Below, in pieces: positions 1 to 8,666 of a DNA stretch of 64,000 nt; position 1 is the first letter of the stretch, and every line of letters starts with the position of its first letter. This DNA comes from DASYPQ01 sp036006425. GTDB lineage: Bacteria; Planctomycetota; UBA1135; GCA-002686595. Both the position numbers and the translations under genes were made by a program. The notes below the pieces were generated by a model that saw only the letters and a program-made list of their open reading frames with translations, ran no database searches and had not been told where the DNA came from. The stretch lies in contig DASYPQ010000020.1 in the NCBI GenBank assembly GCA_036006425.1, positions 1-64,000 of the forward strand. Reading direction: 5' to 3'.

Positions 1-1275
1 CAGGATTTCACCGTCTTTGGCGGCTCGTTGTCCGAGGCATTCGCCGAGAAGATCTGCAAGATCATGGACCTGGCGATGCGCAACGGGGCGCCGGTCATCG
101 GCCTCAACGACTCGGGTGGCGCGCGCATTCAGGAAGGCGTCGTCTCGCTCGGCGGCTACGCCGAGATTTTTTTGCGCAACACGCTCGCGTCGGGCGTGAT
201 CCCCCAGATTTCGGCGATTCTCGGGCCGTGCGCGGGCGGTGCCGTGTACTCGCCGGTGATGACGGACTTCGTGCTCATGGTCGAAGGCACGTCGTACATG
301 CACATCACGGGACCGGACGTCGTGAAAGCCGTCACGCACGAGGAAGTCACGAGCGAGGACCTCGGCGGCGCGCACGTGCACGCGTCGAAGTCGGGCGTCG
401 CGCACTTCGTGACGCCGAACGACAAGGCCTGCCTCCTGCTCCTCCGGAAGCTGCTCTCGTACCTGCCGCTGAACAACGCCGAGGACGCGCCGTTCGTCGC
501 GAGCGACGATCCGCACGACCGGGCGGACGCGGACTTCGACGCGATCGTGCCGGCGGACGCGAGCAAGCCGTACGACATGAAGCGCGTCGTCGAGAAGGTC
601 GTCGACCGCGGGAGCTGGCTCGAAGTGCACGCGGAGTTCGCGCCGAACCTGATCGTCGGTTTCGCGCGGCTCGGCGGGAGGGCGGTCGGGATCGTCGCGA
701 ACCAGCCGGCGGCGCTGGCGGGGTGCCTCGACAGCGACGCGTCGGTGAAGGGCGCGCGGTTCATCCGCTTCTGCGACGCGTTCAACATCCCTGTGGTGAC
801 GTTCGAGGACGTTCCGGGATTCCTGCCGGGGACGGCGCAGGAGCACGGCGGGATCATCCGGCACGGATCGAAGCTCCTGTACGCGTACTGCGAGGCGACG
901 GTGCCGAAGCTGACGGTGATCACGCGGAAGGGCTACGGCGGCGCCTACGACGTGATGGCGAGCAAGCACGTGCGCGGGGACGTGAACCTCGCGTGGCCGG
1001 GAGCGGAGATCGCGGTGATGGGAGCGGCGGGCGCCGCGAACATCATCCACAAGAAGGAGATCGAGAAGGCGCAGGACCCCGCGGCTGCGCGGGTGGCGAA
1101 GGCACGCGAGTACGAGGAGAAGTTCAGCAACCCGTTCCGCGCCGCGGCGCGCGGGTTCATCGACGACGTGATCGAGCCGAGCGAGACGCGGAGAGTGCTG
1201 ATCCGGACGCTCGAGCTCCTGAAGACCAAGCACGAAGAGCGCCCCGTGCGGAAGCACGGCAACATTCCGCTCTAG
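1..1275 (+). CDS. pccB: Propionyl-CoA carboxylase, carboxyltransferase (beta) subunit, 5'-truncated by window edge
   Basis: The reading frame is open from base 1 and ends at TAG 1273-1275, giving 424 visible residues; about 100 N-terminal residues of this 510-540 aa family are outside the window. The product transfers the carboxyl group from carboxybiotin to propionyl-CoA. Seen: the crotonase-fold acyl-CoA pocket motif GPCAGGAVYSP near residue 77 and the second pocket PGTAQEHGGIIRHG ... GYGGAYDVM near residues 275-320, both typical of PccB-type rather than AccA/AccD enzymes. Its likely partners, biotin carboxylase and biotin carrier, start at 3135 and 4622, separated from it by two unrelated exported-protein genes. 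Substrate preference for propionyl over other acyl-CoAs is inferred from motif similarity. Confidence 0.92.
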   Translation, partial: QDFTVFGGSLSEAFAEKICKIMDLAMRNGAPVIGLNDSGGARIQEGVVSLGGYAEIFLRNTLASGVIPQISAILGPCAGGAVYSPVMTDFVLMVEGTSYMHITGPDVVKAVTHEEVTSEDLGGAHVHASKSGVAHFVTPNDKACLLLLRKLLSYLPLNNAEDAPFVASDDPHDRADADFDAIVPADASKPYDMKRVVEKVVDRGSWLEVHAEFAPNLIVGFARLGGRAVGIVANQPAALAGCLDSDASVKGARFIRFCDAFNIPVVTFEDVPGFLPGTAQEHGGIIRHGSKLLYAYCEATVPKLTVITRKGYGGAYDVMASKHVRGDVNLAWPGAEIAVMGAAGAANIIHKKEIEKAQDPAAARVAKAREYEEKFSNPFRAAARGFIDDVIEPSETRRVLIRTLELLKTKHEERPVRKHGNIPL

Positions 1276-1396
1276 ATGTCGCTCCCGTTACCGTAATCCG
1301 CGCGTCATCGCGCGCCGCCGCCGTCGTCGCGGAATGGAGCTAGGTTCGGATCGCCGACCTGGATTCCTCAACTCCGCTACGAAGGACACGCACGCC

Positions 1397-2353
1397 ATGA
1401 AGCAATCGATTCATCTCGCTCTCCTCTGCGCACTCGCTGCCGTCGGAGCAGCGCCTGCAGCCCTGCCGCTCGCCGCGGTCGTTCCGCCGCCCGCACCTCC
1501 CTCGCCTCCCGCATCCTCCACTTCGATCTGCCACGCCACCGCGACCGCCGCGCGACAAGCGGCGCGCCGCGACGCGCAGGACGAGTACTGGCTCGCGATC
1601 GCGAACTGCCTGAACGGTCCGGACTCCAACGCGTGCCAGCACGAGGCCGCGCAGGAGCGCCAGGAAGCGTTCGCGCTCGCCGACGAGCAGTATCACGCGC
1701 GCATCGACGCCTGCGCACTCCTCGGACAAGGCGCCTACGATCCCTCGATCGACCCGAACGACTTCTCGTCGACCGTCGACAACGCCTACAACCCGCTCGT
1801 CCCCGGACGCACGCTCGTCTACGACGAGAACCAGGCCGGCGGCGAGCACGACGAGGTCACGACGCTCCCCGCCACGATCGACGTCAACGGCGTGCGCTGC
1901 GTCGAGGTCCACGACGTCGTCACGGTCGGCGGCGCGGTCATCGAGGACACGCTCGATTTCTTCGCGCAACGATCGAACGGCGACGCCTGGTACTTCGGCG
2001 AGGTCTCCCAGAGCTTCGAGGACGGCTTCCTCGACAACCTCGACGGCTCCTGGCGCTTCGGCAAGGACGGCGCGAGGCCCGGCATCATCATGCTCGCGAA
2101 CCCGCAGGTGGGCGACGTCTACCGCCAGGAGTTCCTCATCGCCGAGGCCGAGGACATCGCCGAAGTCGTCGCGACGGACGAGACGGTCACGGTGCCCGCC
2201 GGGACGTTCCAGCACTGCTTGAAGACGCGCGAGTGGAGTCCGCTCGAACCCGATGCGATCGAGTTCAAGCTCTACGCGCCCGGGATCGGTGTCGTCCTCG
2301 AGGTGACGCCGAGCACCGGAGAGCGCGTCGAGCTCGTCCAGATCATCAACTGA
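1397..2353 (+). CDS. Secreted protein of unknown function
   Basis: This is a 318-residue exported protein. The ATG at 1397 opens directly into a signal peptide (MKQSIHLALLCALAAVGAAPA), and an upstream in-frame ATG at 1334 would bury it. After a Pro/Ala-rich linker and a Cys- and Ala-rich helical stretch (residues about 40-110), the C-terminal 200 residues form a beta-rich domain that begins DPNDFSSTVDNAYNPLVPG. The motifs YRQEF and HCLKTREWSPLEP near the end resemble an environmental family of uncharacterised secreted proteins; I know no function for it. A TAGGTT box at 1341-1346 is a possible -10. No operon partner: the next gene is on the opposite strand. Confidence 0.8.
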   Translation: MKQSIHLALLCALAAVGAAPAALPLAAVVPPPAPPSPPASSTSICHATATAARQAARRDAQDEYWLAIANCLNGPDSNACQHEAAQERQEAFALADEQYHARIDACALLGQGAYDPSIDPNDFSSTVDNAYNPLVPGRTLVYDENQAGGEHDEVTTLPATIDVNGVRCVEVHDVVTVGGAVIEDTLDFFAQRSNGDAWYFGEVSQSFEDGFLDNLDGSWRFGKDGARPGIIMLANPQVGDVYRQEFLIAEAEDIAEVVATDETVTVPAGTFQHCLKTREWSPLEPDAIEFKLYAPGIGVVLEVTPSTGERVELVQIIN

Positions 2354-2440
2354 TCGCGCGCTCGGGCTGTCGAAGAAGGATGTTCGAGACGCGGGCCGTC
2401 GCGTGCGCGACCGGGCGGCCTGCGTTCTCGGCGGCGCGAG

Positions 2441-3034
2441 CTAGAAGCCGACGCCGAGCACGAGCGCGGCCTGCACGTAGTCCGCGCTCGCGTCCTGGCC
2501 GAAGAGCGTGATGTCGGTCCCTCCGAGGAACCGCAGGTCGAGGCCGAGCAGCATGGTCGGCCCGATGTCGAACAGGATCCCGCCGTGCACGTAGACGCCC
2601 GCGGAGCCGTCGTCGTCCTTCACCGACTCGTTGCCGGGCACGCCCTTCGCCTCGGCGTGGATCGCCGCGACGCCGCCGCCGATGTACGGATGCACCGGGT
2701 CGCTCCCGGTGCCGAACGTCTTGTGCAAGCCGAGCGACAGCTCGCCCGTGCCGCCGCGCTCGTCGGTTCCGACTCCGTCTTCCTTGTTGGCGCCCGACGC
2801 GAAGAACGCGAGCTCGAACCCGAGCGCCGAACCCGGGCTCTCGTGGACGTACTCGATCCCGAGCGTGCCTTGATTCTCGACCGGAGCCCAGTCGTCCCCG
2901 TCGAGCGAGCGCACGCCGAAGTAGAGATCGAGCTTCGAGCTCGTCTCGCGCCGCATCTCGGAAGGTCGTTGAGCGCTGGGCGTGCTCGCGCACGACGCGA
3001 GCGTCAGGGCGAACGCGAAAAGCAGTCGATGCAC
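2441..3034 (-). CDS. Outer-membrane beta-barrel lipoprotein-like protein
   Basis: The 197-residue protein starts with GTG at 3034, chosen because it places a lipoprotein signal peptide (VHRLLFAFALTLASC, lipobox LASC with Cys at about residue 15) at the N-terminus; longer in-frame starts lack one. The rest is alternating hydrophobic/polar strand with many Gly and aromatic residues and ends in Phe (VLGVGF), as in OmpW/OmpA-like barrels assembled by Bam. A lipidated barrel is unusual, so the Cys could instead be near a signal peptidase I site. It is divergent from the biotin carboxylase gene with 100 bp between the start codons. No specific substrate can be proposed. Confidence 0.7.
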   Translation of the reverse strand: MHRLLFAFALTLASCASTPSAQRPSEMRRETSSKLDLYFGVRSLDGDDWAPVENQGTLGIEYVHESPGSALGFELAFFASGANKEDGVGTDERGGTGELSLGLHKTFGTGSDPVHPYIGGGVAAIHAEAKGVPGNESVKDDDGSAGVYVHGGILFDIGPTMLLGLDLRFLGGTDITLFGQDASADYVQAALVLGVGF

Positions 3035-3118
3035 GAAGCCAACGTTCGCCCGCCTTCCGATCGCCGTCAACCCGGATTCCGGCCGTCTTTCGGCGTGGCG
3101 TGCCGCCGGACACCCCGC

Positions 3119-3124
3119 TATCCT
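3119..3124 (+). promoter_or_regulatory. Candidate -10 box (TATCCT) for the biotin carboxylase gene
   Basis: TATCCT sits 10 nt before the ATG at 3135, and no Shine-Dalgarno sequence lies between. No convincing -35 is seen at 17 nt. A transcript starting about 7 nt downstream would be almost leaderless. Confidence 0.35.
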
Positions 3125-3134
3125 CCGCGCCCCG

Positions 3135-4625
3135 ATGTTCCGCCGCATCCTGATCGCCAATCGCGGTGAGATCGCGCTCCGCATCATCCGCACCGCGCGC
3201 GAGATGGGCATCGAGTGCGTCGCGGTCTGCTCCGACGTCGACGCGAAGGCGCTCCACACGCGGATGGCGCACGTCGCCGTCCCGCTCGGCGGCCGCCTCC
3301 CGTCGGAAACGTATCTCTCCATCGACAAGATCCTCGACGCGGCGAAGAAGACCGGCGCCGAGGCGATCCACCCCGGCTACGGCTTCCTCTCCGAGAACGC
3401 GAAGTTCGCGCGCGCCGTGCGCGACGCCGGGCTCGCGTGGGTCGGTCCGCCTCCGGAGGCGATCGAGGCGATGGGCGACAAGATCCAGAGCCGCCGCGCG
3501 ATGAAGGCGGCGGGCGTCCCCATCGTCCCCGGCATCGCCGATCCGCTCGCCGACGCAGCGTCCGCGAAGAAGGCCGCGGATGGAGTCGGCTACCCGATCG
3601 CGCTGAAGGCCGCCGCCGGCGGGGGAGGGAAGGGGATCCGCGTCGTCCGCGAGCCGGCGCAGATGGAATCGGCGTTCCGCACCGCGTCCAGCGAAGCCAA
3701 GAGCGCGTTCGGCGACGGGCGCCTCTACCTCGAGCGCTACCTCGACTCGCCGCGCCACATCGAGATCCAGGTGCTGTTCGACGCGCACGGACACGGCGTC
3801 CATCTCGGCGAGCGCGAGTGCTCGATCCAGAGGCGGCACCAGAAGCTCCTCGAGGAATGCCCGTCGATTGCGATCGACGCCGGTACGCGCGAGAAGATGG
3901 GCGCGACCGCACTCCAGGCCGCGCGCGCCGTCGGCTACCGGAACGCCGGCACCGTCGAGTTCCTCCACTCGAAGGGCGAGTTCTTCTTCCTCGAGATGAA
4001 CACGCGGTTGCAAGTCGAGCACCCGGTCACCGAGATGGTCACCGGTCTCGACCTCGTGCGGGAGCAATTGCGGATTGCGGCCGGCGAGCCGCTCGCCTTC
4101 GAGCAGAAGGACGTCGCGTTCCGTGGCTGGGCGATCGAGGTGCGCTTGAACGCCGAGGACACGACGAACGGGTTCCTCCCGTCGACCGGCACGGTCCAGA
4201 ACCTGCGCATGCCGGGCGGGCCGGGCATCCGTCTCGACCTCGGCCTCTACCGCGGGATGGTCGTCGGCGTCGACTACGACCCGCTGCTCGCCAAGGTCGT
4301 CGCCTGGGCCGAGACGCGCGACCGCGCGATCGCGCGCATGATCCGCGCGCTGCAGGAGCTCAACGTCGGCGGCGTCCGCACGAGTGCGCCGGCCGCCCTC
4401 GCCGTCCTCGAGGACCCGCGCTTCCAGCGCGGGGAGTTCGACACGCATCTCCTCGAGACGATCGACCTCTCGGCGCGACACGGCGGCGAGGACGAGACCG
4501 TCGCGGCGGCCGCAGCGATCTGGCGCCACGATCTCGCGCGACGCCGCGCGCTCTCGACCGGCGCGAGCGACCGCAGCGCCTGGCTCGCGCGCAGTCGCAC
4601 GCGCGCCGGAGGCAAGCCCGATTGA
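3135..4625 (+). CDS. accC: Acyl-CoA (propionyl/acetyl-CoA) carboxylase, biotin carboxylase subunit
   Basis: This is a 496-residue ATP-grasp enzyme that carboxylates biotin on the carrier protein with bicarbonate and ATP. Seen: N-terminal MFRRILIANRGEIALRI (biotin carboxylase N domain), the ATP-binding glycine loop GGGGKG at about residues 161-166, and the active-site motif EMNTRLQVEHPVTE at about residues 287-300. Length fits the family. The ATG at 3135 is the start: it begins exactly at the family N-terminus, and the in-frame extension upstream is antisense to the lipoprotein gene. The stop TGA overlaps the TTG start of the biotin carrier gene, so the two are translationally coupled. With the carboxyltransferase at the window's left edge it can make a three-subunit propionyl-CoA carboxylase. 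Confidence 0.93.
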   Translation: MFRRILIANRGEIALRIIRTAREMGIECVAVCSDVDAKALHTRMAHVAVPLGGRLPSETYLSIDKILDAAKKTGAEAIHPGYGFLSENAKFARAVRDAGLAWVGPPPEAIEAMGDKIQSRRAMKAAGVPIVPGIADPLADAASAKKAADGVGYPIALKAAAGGGGKGIRVVREPAQMESAFRTASSEAKSAFGDGRLYLERYLDSPRHIEIQVLFDAHGHGVHLGERECSIQRRHQKLLEECPSIAIDAGTREKMGATALQAARAVGYRNAGTVEFLHSKGEFFFLEMNTRLQVEHPVTEMVTGLDLVREQLRIAAGEPLAFEQKDVAFRGWAIEVRLNAEDTTNGFLPSTGTVQNLRMPGGPGIRLDLGLYRGMVVGVDYDPLLAKVVAWAETRDRAIARMIRALQELNVGGVRTSAPAALAVLEDPRFQRGEFDTHLLETIDLSARHGGEDETVAAAAAIWRHDLARRRALSTGASDRSAWLARSRTRAGGKPD

Positions 4626-5128
4626 AGTACTTCGTCACGGTGAACGGCCGCGACCACGAGGTCGAGCTCTTCGAGCGCCTCGGCGCGCTCGAGGTCGCCG
4701 TCGACGGGAAGCCACTCGACTTCCGCTACGAGGAGGTCGACGACCTCGGCCAGGTCGTCGTGTTGCGCGAAGGGAAGAGCTTCGCGCTGTCGATCGAGGG
4801 CGACGAGGCGCGGGCCGCCGTCACGCTCGCGGGACACTTCTACGACGTCCGTCTCGAGGACGAGCGCGAGCGCGCCGCGCACGCGGCCGAGCGCGGCTCC
4901 GCGCGCACGGGAGGCGTCGTCCTCTCGATCATGCCCGGCGTCGTCGTCGAGATCCTCGTGCAGAAGGGCGCGACGGTCGAGAAGGGGCAGCCGCTGCTCA
5001 TCCTCTCGGCGATGAAGATGCAGAACGAGATCGCGGCACCCGCGGACGGCGTCGTCGCGGAGCTGCACGTCGCACCCGGCCAGGCCGTCGCCGCGGGGGC
5101 CAGGCTCGTGACCCTCGCCGTGCCCTGA
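4622..5128 (+). CDS. Biotin carboxyl carrier protein of acyl-CoA carboxylase
   Basis: This 168-residue protein carries the biotinyl-lysine. The C-terminal half (about 95-168) is a biotinyl/lipoyl fold with the attachment motif SAMKMQNE, biotin on Lys132, and a downstream PADGVV hairpin. The N-terminal 90 residues form a separate small beta domain (VTVNGRDHEVEL) of the sort found in stand-alone carriers of PCC-like complexes. The start is TTG at 4622, overlapping the biotin carboxylase stop as TTGA; no ATG or GTG precedes the conserved N-terminus in this frame. The gap to the next gene, 47 bp, carries a candidate promoter, so this probably ends the operon. Confidence 0.9.
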   Translation: MKYFVTVNGRDHEVELFERLGALEVAVDGKPLDFRYEEVDDLGQVVVLREGKSFALSIEGDEARAAVTLAGHFYDVRLEDERERAAHAAERGSARTGGVVLSIMPGVVVEILVQKGATVEKGQPLLILSAMKMQNEIAAPADGVVAELHVAPGQAVAAGARLVTLAVP

Positions 5129-5163
5129 CGAGCGCGCGCATCCCCGGATCGAGCCGGCGGTGC

Positions 5164-5169
5164 TAGCCT
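5164..5169 (+). promoter_or_regulatory. Candidate -10 box (TAGCCT) for the DUF1028 gene
   Basis: TAGCCT lies 6 nt upstream of the ATG at 5176, with no space for a normal leader and no Shine-Dalgarno. A -35 element is not evident. If it is used, the mRNA would be leaderless. Confidence 0.35.
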
Positions 5170-5175
5170 GGGGTC

Positions 5176-6696
5176 ATGAAGATCTCCCTCGCAGCGAAAG
5201 TGCTGGGTGCGACGGTCCTGCTCGCGCCCGCGGTCTCGGCCACCTGGTCGATCGTCGCCGTGAACACGCGCACGGGGGAGGTGTGCATCGCGTCGGCGAC
5301 CTGCCTCGAGGGTCTCGACCTGCAGGGCCTGACTCCGGTCGTGCGCATCGGCCTCGGCGGCGCGTGCGCGCAGTCGCAGGGCGACTCGACCGGCTTGAAC
5401 CGTGCGCGGATCTGGAACGACCTGATCGCCGGGATGACGCCGCAAGAGATCCTCGACGACCTCGCGGCCAACGACTCGCACCACCAGGGCCGGCAGTACG
5501 GGATCGTGAACATGGCCGACGAGCCCGTCACGTTCAGCGGGTCGAGCGACGGCATGGCCTACTACGGCGTCGCGCGCGTCGTCGACGACATCCGCTACGC
5601 GATCCAGGGGAACGTGCTCACAGGCGTCCAGGTGATCACGAACGCGGAGAACGCCTTCCTCGCGACGCAGGGCGACCTGAGCCAGAAGGTCATCGCGGCG
5701 ATGGAAGGCGCGCGCGTCTTCGGCGGCGACGGACGCTGCTCGTGCTACGACGGAGCGCCGATGTTCTGCGGATGCCCGCCGCCGCACTTCACGTATTCGG
5801 CGTACACGGGCTTCCTCATCCTCGCTCGCATGGGCGACGTCGACGGCGCGACCTGCGACGGCGCGACCGGCTGCGCGAACGGCCAGTACTTCTGCGACCT
5901 GCGCTCGATCAGCTTCCTCGGCGGTCCCGAACCGGTCCTCGATCTCGAAGCGCAGTACGCGACGTGGCGCGCCGCGCGTCTCGGCACGACCGACCACATC
6001 CGCACGCTCGTCTCGCCGAGCGCCGGGCGCCTGCCGGCCGACGCCGTCTCGCAGTCGATCGTCGACGTCGAGCTCCGGGACATCGACGGCAACCCCGTGA
6101 CCGCGAACCCGGCGACGATCACGATCGCCGACGTCTCGGGCACGCCGGTCGCGACCGCCGGACCCGTGCAATTCGTCGCGCCGGGCCGATTCCGGTTCCC
6201 GGTGACGTCCACGACGCAGACCGGCGAGGGCCGGTGGCAGATCACCGTGCATCATCCCGGGCTCGACGTGCTCCTGTGGCCCGAGCTCGTCGTCTCGATC
6301 GAGCCGCCCGCGGAGCTCTTCGCGGGCTTCGGCGTGGTCAGCGCGACCCAAGGCGCGCGCGTGCCGCTCTGGCTCGACTCCGGAGCCGCCGCGGCCGGCG
6401 AGCACTACCTGATCCTCGCGAGCGCGTCGGGGACTTCGCCCGGGACGCCGTTCGCGGGTATCACGCTCCCGCTCAACTTCGACGCCGTCCTGCGGTCGAG
6501 CTACACGGGAGCCGGCACCGGCCGCTACATCGCGACGACCGGCGCGCTCGACGCGAACGGCCGGGCGAGCGCGACGTTCGTCGCCTCGCCGAACCTCCTC
6601 TATCCGCTGCTCGGCCGCCACGTCGACTGGGCGGCGGTCGTCTACGGCGCGCCGAACCACGCCACGAACAACGACGGGTTCGACGTCGCGCCCTGA
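5176..6696 (+). CDS. Secreted DUF1028-domain protein
   Basis: This 506-residue protein has a signal peptide (residues 1 to about 21, ending AVSA) followed immediately by a DUF1028 domain (about 22-245): TWSIVAVNTRTGEVCIAS at the start of the mature chain and GQRQYGIVNM-like and ENAFLA motifs further on. DUF1028 resembles Ntn-hydrolase folds, but its reaction is not established. Many Cys residues in 190-250 (CSCYDG, MFCGCPPP) suggest disulfides in an extracytoplasmic location. Residues about 265-506 hold two Ig/invasin-like beta domains. It is not in an operon; the stop codon lies inside a 15-bp tandem repeat (6685-6744) that could extend the protein by slippage. Confidence 0.8.
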   Translation: MKISLAAKVLGATVLLAPAVSATWSIVAVNTRTGEVCIASATCLEGLDLQGLTPVVRIGLGGACAQSQGDSTGLNRARIWNDLIAGMTPQEILDDLAANDSHHQGRQYGIVNMADEPVTFSGSSDGMAYYGVARVVDDIRYAIQGNVLTGVQVITNAENAFLATQGDLSQKVIAAMEGARVFGGDGRCSCYDGAPMFCGCPPPHFTYSAYTGFLILARMGDVDGATCDGATGCANGQYFCDLRSISFLGGPEPVLDLEAQYATWRAARLGTTDHIRTLVSPSAGRLPADAVSQSIVDVELRDIDGNPVTANPATITIADVSGTPVATAGPVQFVAPGRFRFPVTSTTQTGEGRWQITVHHPGLDVLLWPELVVSIEPPAELFAGFGVVSATQGARVPLWLDSGAAAAGEHYLILASASGTSPGTPFAGITLPLNFDAVLRSSYTGAGTGRYIATTGALDANGRASATFVASPNLLYPLLGRHVDWAAVVYGAPNHATNNDGFDVAP

Positions 6697-6744
6697 GGGG
6701 TCGCGCCCCGAGGGGTCGCGCCCTGACGGGTCGCGCCCTGGGCG
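6685..6744 (+). repeat. Four tandem 15-bp repeats across a stop codon
   Basis: Units begin with GTCGCG at 6685, 6700, 6715 and 6730; the consensus is GTCGCGCCCTGAGGG with one or two changes per copy. The first copy contains the last codons and TGA of the DUF1028 gene, and the last reaches the end of the convergent gene at 6749. Because the period is a multiple of three, each copy offers the same stop (TGA in copies 1 and 3, CGA in 2, TGG in 4). Confidence 0.85.
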
Positions 6745-6748
6745 GCGA

Positions 6749-7552
6749 CTACTTCTCGAGGTCCTTCGCTTCCTTGCGCGACGCCGCCGCTTCCACGGCG
6801 AGCCCGAGCTTCTCCTCGAAACCCGCGCGGCGCCCGAGGAACTCGGCGGCGGATTTCCGGTCGCCCATCGCCTTCGCCGCGACGGCCGCCTGGCTCGCGA
6901 TCTCCCGGCCGCGCGATGCGCGCTCCGACGCGAAGCAGACGTCGAGCGCGCCGCGGAGGCAGACGATCTCGCGGTCGGCGAGACGGAGCTCCCGGTAGAG
7001 CACGCGCGCCTGGTTCCAGGCGACGAGCGCGTCGTCGAACGACGACAAGGCCTGCTCGCCGGTCGCCCACGTCTCGTAGGCGATCGCCGCGGCGTGCCAG
7101 TCCCCGAGCTCGAGCGCGCGGACCGCGGCCTCCTGCGCGGCCTCGAGGCCCTGGCGATTCTCGCCCTTCTCGAGGAACGCCTTGGCGCGCTCGTGGATCG
7201 CGTGCTGGTCGTTCGAGAAGCCGCGCTCGCGTTCCGTCCAGCCGATCCGCGCCGCGGCGAGGTCCGCGATCAGCGGGGCGTCGAGGGCGTCGCGCGCGAT
7301 CGCGGCTCCCCAGCTCGCCCGCCGCTCGTGCGCGACGATCTCCGTCGTGTCGCCGCCCTTCACCTTGGCGCGCAGCCCGGTAGCTAGGTCCAGCTGCTCC
7401 TCGATCGTCGCGAGCGCGAGCGCGGGCTTCTCGCGCCAGAGCGCCGCGCAGCCCTCGCGGTCGTTCTTGTCGAACAACGCGCGGAAGCGGGTCGAGACGG
7501 CAGCGTCCTGCCCGGGATGGAGGAGGAGGAGGGCGAGGAGGAGAGGGGTCAT
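6749..7552 (-). CDS. Exported helical-repeat (TPR-like) hypothetical protein
   Basis: The 267-residue product starts at ATG 7552, where a short signal-like segment (MTPLLLALLLLHPG) begins; an in-frame extension to 7663 would cover the promoter of the divergent dapE gene. The remainder is almost wholly alpha-helical, Ala/Leu/Arg/Glu-rich, with repeated helix pairs (residues about 95-260) such as ALELGDWHAAAIAYETWATGEQALSSF, abridged here to its repeat character, that look like TPR units. I do not recognise a named family. It likely acts as a periplasmic scaffold, but this rests only on the fold impression. Confidence 0.6.
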   Translation of the reverse strand: MTPLLLALLLLHPGQDAAVSTRFRALFDKNDREGCAALWREKPALALATIEEQLDLATGLRAKVKGGDTTEIVAHERRASWGAAIARDALDAPLIADLAAARIGWTERERGFSNDQHAIHERAKAFLEKGENRQGLEAAQEAAVRALELGDWHAAAIAYETWATGEQALSSFDDALVAWNQARVLYRELRLADREIVCLRGALDVCFASERASRGREIASQAAVAAKAMGDRKSAAEFLGRRAGFEEKLGLAVEAAASRKEAKDLEK

Positions 7553-7608
7553 GTCGGCGCGGTGTGCGAGGCGGTGGGCGGAAGATCGAAGACCGTCGAG
7601 GATACCGC

Positions 7609-7614
7609 TAGACT
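7609..7614 (+). promoter_or_regulatory. Candidate -10 box (TAGACT) for dapE-dapD
   Basis: TAGACT sits 11 nt before the dapE ATG at 7626. No clear -35 or Shine-Dalgarno sequence is present. The spacing matches the other boxes found before first genes in this window. Confidence 0.3.
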
Positions 7615-7625
7615 CGTGCTCCGCG

Positions 7626-8666
7626 ATGGATCTCGTGCGCACGCTGCTCGAGTGGATCGACATCCCCTCGGTGACCGGCTCGGAAGGCGACTACGGCGAC
7701 GCGCTCGCGCGCGCGTGCGAGTCGATCGGGCTCGACGTCGAGCGGCAGGAGCTCGCGCCGGGGCGCTTCAACGTCCTCGCGCGCGCTCGCGCTCCGCGCG
7801 TCGTGCTCTGCACGCACCAGGACACCGTGCCGCCGTGGTTCGGACCGCGCGAGGACCGCGATCTCGTCCACGGCCGCGGCTCGTGCGACGCGAAAGGTCC
7901 CGCGGTCGCGATGCTCGCCGCGGCGAAGGCGTTGCTCGACGCGGGCGACGACCGCTTCGGGATCCTCTTCACCGTCGGCGAGGAGACGGACAGCGCCGGC
8001 GCCGCGCTCGCCAACGAGCGCCTCGCCGAGCCCTGGCGCCCCGTGCGCGTGATCGTCGGGGAGCCGACGGGGATGCGCTGGGTCGCCGCGCACAAAGGCG
8101 CGTTCAAGGTGCGGATCTCCGCGACGGGCGTCGCGGGACACAGCTCGCAGCCGACGGGTCCTTCCGCGGTCCACGAGCTCGTGGCGTGCGCGCACCGGTT
8201 GCTCGCGCAGCCCTGGGGCCGCCATCCGCTGCTCGGCGAGGGGACCTTGAACATCGGCAGGATCCGCGGCGGCGTCGCGGCGAACGTCGTCGCCGATTCC
8301 GCGGAAGCCGACGTGCTCGTGCGCGTCGTCGAGCCGATCGCGGACGTACGCGCGCGCGTCGAGCGGTGCCTCGGACCCGGCATGACGATCGCGGAGACCT
8401 CGAAGGCCTGCGCGCCGACCGAGTTCGACGTGCCGCCGGGCGAACTCGGCGGCGAGGAGCCGATCGTCGTCGCGTTCGGAACCGATGCGCCGCACCTTGC
8501 GCGGTGGGGGAAGCCGATGTTGTGCGGCCCGGGGTCGATCCAGGACGCGCACACGGACCACGAACGCATCGAGAAGCGCGCGCTCGCCCTCGCGGCCGAG
8601 CAGTACGCGCGCGCGGTCCGGTGGGCGCTCGCGCGGGAGGAGACCTCGTGCCCGACGCCGGGATGA
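7626..8666 (+). CDS. dapE: M20 family deacylase, probable succinyl-diaminopimelate desuccinylase
   Basis: This 346-residue zinc amidohydrolase of the M20/ArgE-DapE family has metal ligands in THQDTVP (His64, Asp66) and GRGSCDAKG, the catalytic/metal GEETDSAG pair at about residues 118-120, and a dimerisation-type insert starting HKGAFKVRI. The next gene is dapD (tetrahydrodipicolinate succinylase), overlapping by ATGA, so hydrolysis of N-succinyl-LL-diaminopimelate in lysine and peptidoglycan synthesis is the most economical assignment. By sequence alone, acetylornithine deacetylase cannot be excluded. The length is a little short of E. coli DapE (375). Confidence 0.82.
   Translation: MDLVRTLLEWIDIPSVTGSEGDYGDALARACESIGLDVERQELAPGRFNVLARARAPRVVLCTHQDTVPPWFGPREDRDLVHGRGSCDAKGPAVAMLAAAKALLDAGDDRFGILFTVGEETDSAGAALANERLAEPWRPVRVIVGEPTGMRWVAAHKGAFKVRISATGVAGHSSQPTGPSAVHELVACAHRLLAQPWGRHPLLGEGTLNIGRIRGGVAANVVADSAEADVLVRVVEPIADVRARVERCLGPGMTIAETSKACAPTEFDVPPGELGGEEPIVVAFGTDAPHLARWGKPMLCGPGSIQDAHTDHERIEKRALALAAEQYARAVRWALAREETSCPTPG

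Noticed and set aside
2346..4529. Large minus-strand frame antisense to the biotin carboxylase
   Set aside because: High GC at third codon positions opens frames on both strands; the sense frame has clear biotin carboxylase motifs.
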